Source: Nonomuraea candida | GTDB taxonomy: Bacteria > Actinomycetota > Actinomycetes > Streptosporangiales > Streptosporangiaceae | Reading direction: 5' to 3' | Assembly: GCF_000725485.1 (NCBI RefSeq) | Contig: NZ_JOAG01000020.1 | Location: 186,001 to 250,000 of the forward strand | Length of the DNA: 64,000 nucleotides | Shown: positions 34,971 through 43,123 of the stretch, in pieces | Numbering within the stretch: the stretch's first letter is position 1 | Layout of the letters: the number at the start of each line of letters is the position of its first letter | Made by a program: the position numbers and the translations under genes | The notes under the pieces: model-generated | Told to the model about the DNA's origin: nothing | Database searches by the model: none | What the model saw: the letters and a program-made list of their open reading frames with translations, nothing else

Positions 34971-36134
34971 CTGTTCGAGGCGGCGGGTGAGGAAGCGCCG
35001 CTCGGGGGCCGAGACGGCCAGGCCGAGCGCGCGGCGGTAGGCGGCCCGGGCCTCGTCGGCCCGGCCGAGCCGCCGCAGCAGCTCGCCGCGCGTGGAGTGG
35101 AAGTAGAGGTAGCCGTCCAGGTCCGGGTCGAGCCGGTCCACCGCGCGCAGCGCCGCGGCGGGCTCGCCGGCCTGGGCCAGCGCCGCGGCGCCGTTGAGCG
35201 CGACGACCGGCGAGCCGGTCAGAGCGGCCAGCCGCCGGTAGAGCGCGGCGACCTGCGGCCAGTCGATCCGCTCGCGCGCCTGCAACGAGGCGATGGCGGC
35301 CTGCACGACGTACGCGCCGCGCCCGCCCAGCGCGATCGCCCGGTCGAGCACCGCCCGCCCCTCGGCGAGCTGGGACAGGTCCCAGAGCGAGCGGTCCTGG
35401 TCGTCGAGCAGCACGAGCTCCTCGCCGTCCGCGCCGGAGAACCGCGCCCGCCGCCGCGCGTGGTGGATCAGCATCAGCGCCAGCAGCCCGTACGCCTCCG
35501 GCTGCGCGGGCAGCAGCGCGACCAGCACGCGCCCCAGGCGGATGGCCTCGGCGCCGAGGTCGATGCGGCCGCCGTACCCCTCGTTGAAGATCAGGTAGAG
35601 CACGGCCAGCACCGCGTCGAGCCGCTCGGGCAGCCGACGCGCGTCCGGGACCGCGAACGGGATCGCGGTCGCCTTGATCTTGGCCTTGGCGCGGGTCAGG
35701 CGGCGCTTCATGGTCTCCTCGGGCACGAGGAACGCGCGCGCGATCTCGGCGGTGCTCAGCCCGCCGAGCGCCCGGAGCGTGAGCGCCACCTGCCCTTCCA
35801 GCGGCAGCGCCGGATGGCAGCAGGTGAAGATCAGCTCAAGCCGTTCGTCCTTGATCACGGTGTCGTCGACCTCGTCCACGGTGGCCTCCGGCGCCGCCAG
35901 CAGGTGGATCTTCTCGGCCAGGGTGCGCTCCCTGCGGAGCCGGTCGATCGCCCGGTTGCGGGCCGTCGTGACCAGCCACGCCCCCGGCTTGTCCGGCAGG
36001 CCGGAGCCGGGCCAGTGCCGCGCCGCGATCGCGAACGCCTCCTGCGCGGCATCCTCGGCCCGGTCGAAGTCGCCGAGGAACCCGACCAGCGTGGCCACCA
36101 CCCGGCCCCACTCCGCACGGAAGACCTCCTCCAT
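34965..36134 (-). CDS. ECF sigma factor, YCII-associated group (long, with C-terminal helical repeat domain)
   Basis: A 389-aa sigma factor. The start region MEEVFRAEWGRVVATLVGFLGDFDRAEDAAQEAF is region 2; TLRALGGLSTAEIARAFLVPEETMKRRLTRAKAKI is region 4. The extra ~200 residues (LDAVLAVLYLIFNEGYGG onward, ending in TPR-like helices) are normal for this group. ATG 36134 lies six bases inside the YCII stop, so the two genes are translationally linked. The same frame stays open upstream through the YCII gene, but that extension is arginine-rich and not real. Members usually pair with a YCII/DGPF protein, as here; the signal is unknown. Confidence 0.92.
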   Translation of the reverse strand: MEEVFRAEWGRVVATLVGFLGDFDRAEDAAQEAFAIAARHWPGSGLPDKPGAWLVTTARNRAIDRLRRERTLAEKIHLLAAPEATVDEVDDTVIKDERLELIFTCCHPALPLEGQVALTLRALGGLSTAEIARAFLVPEETMKRRLTRAKAKIKATAIPFAVPDARRLPERLDAVLAVLYLIFNEGYGGRIDLGAEAIRLGRVLVALLPAQPEAYGLLALMLIHHARRRARFSGADGEELVLLDDQDRSLWDLSQLAEGRAVLDRAIALGGRGAYVVQAAIASLQARERIDWPQVAALYRRLAALTGSPVVALNGAAALAQAGEPAAALRAVDRLDPDLDGYLYFHSTRGELLRRLGRADEARAAYRRALGLAVSAPERRFLTRRLEQL

Positions 36135-36139
36135 CCCGC

Positions 36140-36634
36140 TCAGAGCCGCCCCACCGCCCCGTGCCCGTCCTCCCCGTGCCCGTCCTCCCCGCGCTGGTCC
36201 TCCCCGCGCCGGTCCTCCCCGCGCCGGGCCTTTCCGGCCCCAGTCTCCCCGCGCCCGGCACTTCCGCGCTCGGCATTCCGGAGCCCGGCCTGCCCGGGGC
36301 CGGGCGCGAGCGGCCTGACCTCCACCGTGCCGCCGAGCCGCACCGCCGGGATGCGCTCCGCCAGCTCCAGCGCCTCGTCCAGATCGGCCGCCTCGATCAG
36401 GCAGAAGCCGCCGAGCACCTCCTTGGTGTCGGCGAACGGGCCGTCGGTCAGCAACGTCCGGCCGCCGGCCATCCGCACGCACGTCGCCGTCTCCGCCGGC
36501 CGCAACTGCGCCGCGCCGACGCAGCGGTCGTCCTCGGCCAGCACGGCGTACTCCGCCTGGACCGCCTCCCGCTCGGCGGCCGGCAACCCCTCCAGGTAGC
36601 CGGGCTCGGCGTAGATCAGAAGTGCGTACTGCAT
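36140..36634 (-). CDS. YCII/DGPF-domain protein with repetitive C-terminal tail
   Basis: A 164-aa protein. Residues 1-~107 are a standard YCII domain (MQYALLIYAEPGYLEGLP; TDGPFADTKEVLGGF is the DGPF motif; PAVRLGGTVEVRPL its end). The remaining ~55 residues are Gly/Arg/Glu-rich repeats (RRGED, QRGED, GHGED) encoded by a 15-bp tandem repeat; family members normally end near residue 120. A GGGAGGT ribosome-binding site precedes ATG 36634. It is the first gene of an operon with the ECF sigma factor and may act as a sensor or co-regulator for it; that role is not established. Confidence 0.88.
   Translation of the reverse strand: MQYALLIYAEPGYLEGLPAAEREAVQAEYAVLAEDDRCVGAAQLRPAETATCVRMAGGRTLLTDGPFADTKEVLGGFCLIEAADLDEALELAERIPAVRLGGTVEVRPLAPGPGQAGLRNAERGSAGRGETGAGKARRGEDRRGEDQRGEDGHGEDGHGAVGRL
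36157..36231 (-). repeat. 15-bp tandem repeat (5 copies) in the YCII gene tail
   Basis: Units CCCCGTGCCCGTCCT (two exact), CCCCGCGCTGGTCCT, CCCCGCGCCGGTCCT and CCCCGCGCCGGGCCT on the plus strand, in phase with the codons. Confidence 0.9.
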
Positions 36635-36798
36635 CGTGAACCTCCCAGAGACACCACGTTCCCATCCTCATGACGAACGAGCCCCGGCGCATGGGACACC
36701 GTGATCGGCTCTATCCCTGGTTGGACATCGCCTACTCCCCAGGGTTGAGGCGAGCGCCCAGGTACGCGCGCGGATGGAGGCGGAAATCTGATCGAGGG

Positions 36799-36830
36799 TT
36801 GACGCCCCGTCCCGTCGGCTCTCTTACCGT
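36799..36830 (+). promoter_or_regulatory. Possible promoter of the RHS gene
   Basis: TTGACG (36799-36804) and TACCGT (36825-36830) are spaced 20 bases apart, longer than ideal, about 90 bases before GTG 36920. Weak call; the only promoter-like pair seen in the 285-base gap. Confidence 0.3.
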
Positions 36831-36919
36831 TTTGCCGCAGTGGGGCCATGTCCCGCTGCCGCTGTTCTCTTCTCTCCGTCATCCCCTCCCGTCTTCGCTC
36901 GCCGGCCCGAGGAGGTCCT

Positions 36920-39900
36920 GTGCGGACAGGCAAAGCGTCGTCAGCCGCGGTGACAACGGCCGTGAGATCGGCCGTCACAGCGGTCATCACGGTGGCCGTC
37001 ATGGTGATGAGCCTTCTCCACGTGCCGCCGGTCCAGTCGGAAGCCGTCGTCAAGGGGCCGCCCGAGGTCAGTGACGACCGGCGTGAGGTCCAGGGCGAAC
37101 GCGTGCCTGTCCGCCCGCGCACCCCGGACCCCGCGGCGGGCAAGGACGCGCCCCGGCCCCGCTGGCCGGCCGCGGGTGACGCCGCCGCCGTGCGGGCGAC
37201 GGGGAATGCCCGGGTGCGCGTGCTCGACAGGGGGGCGGCCGCGAAGGCGGGCGCGGGGCTGCTGCTCGCGGTCGACAACCCCGCGCCCGCCGAGCTGCGC
37301 GTGGACTACGAAGCGTTCACGCACGCCTACGGCGGCTCGTACGGCTCCCGGCTCCGCCTGGTCGCGATGCCCCGGTGCGTGCTGACCACCCCCGACGCGC
37401 CCGGATGCCGGACCGGCACGCCGATCCCCGCGCGCAACGACGCCGAGTCCCGCAGCCTCACCGCCGACCTCCCCGCCGGTGCGGCGGTGCTGGCCGCCGT
37501 CGCCGCCCCCGCGAGCGCCGCCGGCGACTACCGGGCGACCCCGCTGGCCCCGACCGCGACCTGGAACGGCGGCGGCAACTCCGGCGACTTCACCTGGTCG
37601 TACCCGATGCGGGTGCCGCCCGTGCCCGGCGGGCTGACCCCCGAGCTGGCCATCGGCTACTCCGCGGCCTCGGTGGACGGCCGGACCGCGAGCACCAACA
37701 ACCAGCCGTCCTGGGTGGGCGAGGGCTTCGACCTGTGGCCCGGCTACGTCGAGCGCAGTTACAAGCCGTGCGCGGACGACGGGGCCCCCAAGAGCAACGG
37801 CGTCGACCCCGGCGACCAGTGCTGGGCCTACGACAATGCCACCGTCACCTGGAACGGCAAGGGCGGCGAGCTGATCAAGGCCGCCGACGGCACCTGGCGC
37901 ATGCGCGGCGACGACGGCACCCGCTTCGAGAAGCTGACCGGGGGGCAGAACGGGGACGACGACGGCGAGTACTGGAAGGCCACCGGCACCGACGGCACCC
38001 AGTACTTCTTCGGCCGCGACCGGCTGCCCGGCTGGACCTCCGGCCGGGCCGAGACCGCCTCGGCCTGGACGGTGCCGGTCTTCGGCGACGACTCCGGCGA
38101 GCCCTGCCACGACCCGGCCGGGTTCGCCCAGTCGTCGTGCCGGCAGGTCTGGCGGTGGAACCTCGACTACGTGGTGGACACGCACGGCAACGCCATCGCG
38201 TACTACTACGACAAGGAGGGCAACCGTTACGGCCGCAACGTCTCCCTCACCGGCGACGCCGACTACGACCGGGGCGGCCGGCTGAGCCGCATCGAGTACG
38301 GCCTGCGTGCCGGCGACCTGTTCGCGCCGCCGCCGGCCAAGGTGGTGTTCGGCACCGCCGAGCGCTGCCTGCCGACCCAGACGTTCGACTGCGCCCCCGC
38401 CAAGATCGGCGCCTCCCCGGATCGCTGGCCCGACGTGCCGTGGGACCAGAACTGCACGTCCGAGTGCACCAAGGCCGGGCTGATCGCCCCGACGTTCTGG
38501 TCCCGCCACCGGCTCACCGCCGTCACCACCCAGATCAGGCAGGCGGACGGGACCTACCGCGACGTTGACACGTGGAGCCTGCGGCACGGCTGGGGCGACG
38601 CCGACGTCGACCGCGCGCTGCTCCTGCAGGGCATCAAGCACACGGGCAAGGCGTCCGACGCCCCCGTGACGCTGCCCGAGGTCACCTTCAACCACGTCCA
38701 GCTCAGAAACCGGCTGGATCGCGTCGGCGACGACGTCCCGCCGTTCATCAAGTACCGGCTCGGCGCCGTCTACGACGAGTACGGCGGGCAGCTCGAGGTG
38801 CAGTACTCCGGCGAGGACTGCGCCCTCACCGCCCTGCCCGCCCCCGAAACCAACACCAAACGCTGCTTCCCCGCCATCTGGCAGCCCGCGGGCAAGGAGA
38901 GCCCGACCCGCGACTGGTTCCACAAGTACGTCGTCACCAAGGTGATCAGGGCCGACCGCACCGCCCGCTCGCCCGACATGGTCACCGAATACCGCTACCT
39001 GGGCGGCGCGGCGTGGCACTTCGCCGACGACGACGGCCTGACCAGGACCAAGGAGAAGACCTGGTCGCAGTGGCGCGGCTACGGGCAGGTCCAGGTGCTG
39101 ACCGGCGGGGACGGCACGCCGCTCACCCTGGAGGAGGGCCTGTACCTGCGGGGCATGGACGGCGACCGGCTCAACACCGCCGGCGGCGCCAAGCAGGTCA
39201 CCGTCCCCGACGGCGAGGGAGGCGTGCACACCGACCACGACGATCTGGCCGGGTTCATGCTCAAACACACCGTCTACACCAAGCCGGACGGAACCGTCCA
39301 CGAAAAGACCGTCAACACGCCCTGGCGTCACCGGACCGCCGTCCGCACCCGCTCCTGGGGCACCTCCGCCGCGGTCCTCACCGGCGTGGCCACCTCCCGC
39401 ACCTGGAGCGCCATGGACGGCGGCGCCTGGCGGCAGACGCGCACCGACACCACGCACGACACCGTGACCGGCCTGCCCACCCAGGTCGACGACCAGGGCG
39501 ACACCGCCCGCCAGGACGACGACCTGTGCACCCGCACGACGTACGCGGTCAACGCCGCCGCGTGGATCCGCAGCCTCCCCTCCCGCGTCGAGACGGTCGC
39601 CGCCCGCTGCTCGGCCACGCCCGAGCGGCCGGACGGCATCGTCTCCGACGTCCGCACCTTCTACGACGGGGGCGCGACGCCGACCAGGGGCGACGTCACC
39701 CGGGTGGAGAAGATCGCCGCGCACGACGGCACGAACGCCACGTACGTGCCCACCGCCCGCACCACCTACGACGACCGCGGCCGGGTCAGGACGGTCACGG
39801 ACGCGGCAGGCCACACCACTACGACCACGTACACGGAGACGGCCGGGCTGACCACCGGGATCACCACCACCGGCCCGCCCGCCCAGCCGGGAAACGCGGC

Positions 39901-42900
39901 GAGCGCCCACGTCACCACCGAGACCCTCGACCCTGCCCACGGCCATGCGCTCACGCTGACCGACACGGCCGACCGCACCACCAATCTCGCCTACGACGGC
40001 CTCGGCCGCCTGACCAAGGTCTGGCTGCCCGGCCGCGCCACCACAGCCACTCCCGACACCGAGCACTCCTACCAGGTCACCGAGGGACAGATCGCCGCCG
40101 TCACCACCAAGACCCTGACTCCCACCGGCGACCAGCGCACGACCTACGAGCTGTTCGACGGGCTGATGCGCCCGCGCCAGACGCAGACCGAGGGGCCGGA
40201 CGGCGGACGGCTCATCACCGACACCTTCCACGACAGCCGCGGCAACCTCGCCCGCGTCCACGACCTCTACTACGCGACCGGCGCGCCGCGGGCCACCCTC
40301 TTCGGCGTCGAGACACCGGGTGACGTCGAATCGCAGATGACGTTCTCCTACGACGGCCTCAACCGGGAGACCCTGCGCCGCTTCCTCGTCGGCAACAACG
40401 ATGTCCAGGAGAAGTGGCGCACCGTCACCAGCCACGGCGGTGACTGGGTGGCCGTGGACCCGCCGGACGGCTCCACCCCCACCGTCACGGTGACCGACGC
40501 CCGCGGCAGGAAGACGGCCCTGCGCCAGTACGAGGGCGCCTCCCCGACAGGCGCGCATCAGACGACTACCTACACCTACACGCCCAGGGGCGAGCAGGCC
40601 ACGATGCGCGACCCCGCGGGCAACACCTGGTCGTACACCTACGACCTGCGGGGCCGCAAGATCAAGGCCGTCGACCCGGACACCGGCACCACCGTCACGG
40701 CTTACGACGACCTGGACCGGCCGATCAAGATCACCGACGCCCGGGGTCGCACGCTCGTCCAGGCCTACGACCCGCTCGGCCGCCCGATCGAGATCCGCGA
40801 AGGTTCCTCCTCCGGCACGCTGGTCACCGCCTGGACGTACGACACCGTGAAGCGGGGAGCCCTCACCTCGCAGACCCGCTACTCGGGCGGACGGCCGTAC
40901 ACGGAACGGATCGACGCCTACGACCACGTGGGGCGCCCGGTGAAGTACACCCTCGTCATCCCAGAGGCGGAGGGAACACTGGCCGGCAGCTACACGTTCA
41001 CCACCGCCTACAACCCGGACGGCACGGTCCGAACCCGAGGATACCCGGCCGCCGGCGGCCTGCCCGCCGAGAACGTGACGACCACCTACGACGACCTGTC
41101 GCGAGCCATCCGCCTGTCCGGCAACCTCGGCACCTACGTCAACGCGACCGCGTACTCCGCGACGGGCGAGCCACTGCAGTACGAGCTGACCACCGGCGGC
41201 AGAAAGATGTGGCAGACCCGCACGTATGAACCAGGCACCCGGCGCCTGGCCACCTCACGCGTCGACCGGGAGGGCGTGGCAGGCGTGGACCGCAACGCCG
41301 CCTACACCTACGACCCGGCCGGCGGCATCACCGCGATCTCTGACGTGTCGCGCTCCGGCACCGACACCCAATGCTTCAACTACGACCACCTCCAGCGTCT
41401 CAAGCAGGCATGGAGCCAGGCCACGCCCAAGTGCTCGGCCGCCCCGTCGACCACGATCGTCGGCGGGCCGGCACCGTACTGGCACAGCTACGCCTACGAC
41501 GCGACCGGCAGCCGTACCCAGGAGGTCCTGCACGGAGTCGGCGGCCATGCCACCACCACCCACTCCTACACCAACAGTCCGGCGGGCCAGGGTCACCAGC
41601 TCAACTCCGTCACGCGTACCGGCGGTGACGGGACGAGCACCGAGGCGTTCTCCTACGACGCTGCGGGAAACCTGATCACCCGTACCGAGGGAACGGCCAG
41701 CACTACCCTCACCTGGGATGCCGAGGGCGTCCTCACCAAGGTCGCGAAGGGCAATGCGGAGACGTCCTTCGTCTACACCGGGAACGGGGAGCGGCTCATC
41801 CGCCGCGACTCCGACGGCAGTACCCTGTACCTGCCGGGCATGGAGCTGCACGCCCCGGCGCCGGCCTCGGGGCTCAGGTCCGCGCAGCCCGAGACCACTC
41901 GCTACTACGTGCACAACGGCGAGACGCTGGCGACGCGTACGCCGTCGTCGGTGCGGTTCCTTGCCCCGGACCATCAGGGGACGATCCAGATCAGCACGGA
42001 CGCCGTGACACAGTCGCTCATTCAGCGCCGCTTCACCCCATTCGGCGCCATGCGCGGCGCCCCCTCCGGGACGTGGCCGGACGAGAAAACCTTCGTCGGC
42101 GGCACCATGGACCCCAGCACGGGCCTGACCCATCTCGGCGCTCGCCAGTACGACCCCGCGCTGGGGCGCTTCATCTCCATCGACCCGCTCCTGCTGGACG
42201 ATCCTCAGCAGGCGCATGGCTACAGCTACGCCAACAACACCCCCGTCACCAGCAGCGACCCCAGCGGTCTCTGTCCGGGCAGGGGCCGTCCTGAGCTCGC
42301 CTGGGTGAGCGCGTCCAACTGCGAGGACAACTACAAGGACTTCTACCCGCCCCGTCGTGGCGGCGGTGGAGGAGGCGGCGGCGGGGGCTGGACCGGCGGT
42401 GGCGGTGGCGGCGGGGGCGGCTGGCGCGGGGGAGGCGGCGGTGGCTATCGTCCGCCCAAGCCGCCGCCCATCGGCCCGGTCCGCGTCTGCTCGGGCTGGT
42501 GCGCCATCAAGGACAAGATCGGTGATCAGCAAGCAGACGCTGGCATTCCGGATCTGCCAGGCATTCCGGACCTACCAGGGCCTCCCGGTTGCGATGACCG
42601 ACTGCCCCTTCCCATGCCAATCCTCCGATTCCCAGGATGCCAGAGGTCCGGAGGCCCGGTGGAGTGGGAGGGCAAGAAGGAGTGGGGTGGTGCCCGATGC
42701 ACACCTTTGGGCTGCACTGTGGTGCTGCCACGGCGCGATGTGAAAGAGATCAGCGACTGGCTCAACAGTGACTGGCGAGCCAGCCGGTTGGTCAACGCGA
42801 TCGCAGCGATAGCGGGTGCGTATCTGTGCAAAGGCATGGGAATCATGGCCGCTGCTGCCTGCGCATTCTCCATCTCTGAAGTCATCGAGCAGGTAAAGCG

Positions 42901-43012
42901 ATACCTGCGCGACGCGGCGCGGGATGGCAAATGTGTGGGGCCTCACATTCCATTCCCGCCGGGCCGTCCAGGCTGGCCCAGCCGGACGTCCGATCCGGGT
43001 TACTGCCCGTAA
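36920..43012 (+). CDS. Secreted RHS/YD-repeat protein with variable C-terminal tip
   Basis: A 2030-aa RHS-family protein. A signal peptide (~residues 12-40: AVTTAVRSAVTAVITVAVMVMSLLHVPP) and a beta-rich N-terminal region (FTWSYPMRVPPVPGGLTPELAIGYSA) lead into many YD repeats (e.g. TTYDDRGRVRTVTDAAGHTT; YTYDLRGRKIKAVDPDTG). The RHS core GLTHLGARQYDPALGRFISIDP ... YSYANNTPVTSSDPSG ends near residue 1780. The following ~250 residues are different: a long glycine run, two GIPDLP repeats, then a domain with a hydrophobic stretch (NAIAAIAGAYLC ... MAAAACAFSISEVIEQVKRYL). RHS proteins form cocoon shells that can enclose a C-terminal toxin; whether this tip is toxic is unknown. GTG 36920 has GAGGAGGT. 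An adjacent immunity gene is not evident. Confidence 0.92.
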   Translation: MRTGKASSAAVTTAVRSAVTAVITVAVMVMSLLHVPPVQSEAVVKGPPEVSDDRREVQGERVPVRPRTPDPAAGKDAPRPRWPAAGDAAAVRATGNARVRVLDRGAAAKAGAGLLLAVDNPAPAELRVDYEAFTHAYGGSYGSRLRLVAMPRCVLTTPDAPGCRTGTPIPARNDAESRSLTADLPAGAAVLAAVAAPASAAGDYRATPLAPTATWNGGGNSGDFTWSYPMRVPPVPGGLTPELAIGYSAASVDGRTASTNNQPSWVGEGFDLWPGYVERSYKPCADDGAPKSNGVDPGDQCWAYDNATVTWNGKGGELIKAADGTWRMRGDDGTRFEKLTGGQNGDDDGEYWKATGTDGTQYFFGRDRLPGWTSGRAETASAWTVPVFGDDSGEPCHDPAGFAQSSCRQVWRWNLDYVVDTHGNAIAYYYDKEGNRYGRNVSLTGDADYDRGGRLSRIEYGLRAGDLFAPPPAKVVFGTAERCLPTQTFDCAPAKIGASPDRWPDVPWDQNCTSECTKAGLIAPTFWSRHRLTAVTTQIRQADGTYRDVDTWSLRHGWGDADVDRALLLQGIKHTGKASDAPVTLPEVTFNHVQLRNRLDRVGDDVPPFIKYRLGAVYDEYGGQLEVQYSGEDCALTALPAPETNTKRCFPAIWQPAGKESPTRDWFHKYVVTKVIRADRTARSPDMVTEYRYLGGAAWHFADDDGLTRTKEKTWSQWRGYGQVQVLTGGDGTPLTLEEGLYLRGMDGDRLNTAGGAKQVTVPDGEGGVHTDHDDLAGFMLKHTVYTKPDGTVHEKTVNTPWRHRTAVRTRSWGTSAAVLTGVATSRTWSAMDGGAWRQTRTDTTHDTVTGLPTQVDDQGDTARQDDDLCTRTTYAVNAAAWIRSLPSRVETVAARCSATPERPDGIVSDVRTFYDGGATPTRGDVTRVEKIAAHDGTNATYVPTARTTYDDRGRVRTVTDAAGHTTTTTYTETAGLTTGITTTGPPAQPGNAASAHVTTETLDPAHGHALTLTDTADRTTNLAYDGLGRLTKVWLPGRATTATPDTEHSYQVTEGQIAAVTTKTLTPTGDQRTTYELFDGLMRPRQTQTEGPDGGRLITDTFHDSRGNLARVHDLYYATGAPRATLFGVETPGDVESQMTFSYDGLNRETLRRFLVGNNDVQEKWRTVTSHGGDWVAVDPPDGSTPTVTVTDARGRKTALRQYEGASPTGAHQTTTYTYTPRGEQATMRDPAGNTWSYTYDLRGRKIKAVDPDTGTTVTAYDDLDRPIKITDARGRTLVQAYDPLGRPIEIREGSSSGTLVTAWTYDTVKRGALTSQTRYSGGRPYTERIDAYDHVGRPVKYTLVIPEAEGTLAGSYTFTTAYNPDGTVRTRGYPAAGGLPAENVTTTYDDLSRAIRLSGNLGTYVNATAYSATGEPLQYELTTGGRKMWQTRTYEPGTRRLATSRVDREGVAGVDRNAAYTYDPAGGITAISDVSRSGTDTQCFNYDHLQRLKQAWSQATPKCSAAPSTTIVGGPAPYWHSYAYDATGSRTQEVLHGVGGHATTTHSYTNSPAGQGHQLNSVTRTGGDGTSTEAFSYDAAGNLITRTEGTASTTLTWDAEGVLTKVAKGNAETSFVYTGNGERLIRRDSDGSTLYLPGMELHAPAPASGLRSAQPETTRYYVHNGETLATRTPSSVRFLAPDHQGTIQISTDAVTQSLIQRRFTPFGAMRGAPSGTWPDEKTFVGGTMDPSTGLTHLGARQYDPALGRFISIDPLLLDDPQQAHGYSYANNTPVTSSDPSGLCPGRGRPELAWVSASNCEDNYKDFYPPRRGGGGGGGGGGWTGGGGGGGGGWRGGGGGGYRPPKPPPIGPVRVCSGWCAIKDKIGDQQADAGIPDLPGIPDLPGPPGCDDRLPLPMPILRFPGCQRSGGPVEWEGKKEWGGARCTPLGCTVVLPRRDVKEISDWLNSDWRASRLVNAIAAIAGAYLCKGMGIMAAAACAFSISEVIEQVKRYLRDAARDGKCVGPHIPFPPGRPGWPSRTSDPGYCP

Positions 43013-43123
43013 CCCGCGATGGCGGGCGTCGTGAACAGGGCGTCCGCCGTCCCCCGGACCACGGGTGCGCCATTCACGGCACTACCCCTACCTGCAACTC
43101 ATCAGATCGGAGAGCCAGACAGG

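Noticed and set aside
36135..36692. Upstream extension of the minus-strand ECF sigma frame
   Set aside because: It overlaps the YCII gene out of frame; only the YCII frame has the DGPF motif and a good ribosome-binding site.
36941..40927. 1328-codon frame opposite the RHS gene
   Set aside because: Val/Gly/Arg-rich shadow; YD repeats on the plus strand explain its periodicity.
42357..42450. Frameshift or assembly error in the glycine-rich stretch of the RHS gene
   Set aside because: GGC/GGT/GGA-type glycine codons continue in frame and the protein reads on to a plausible C-terminal domain; a linker is the simpler explanation.
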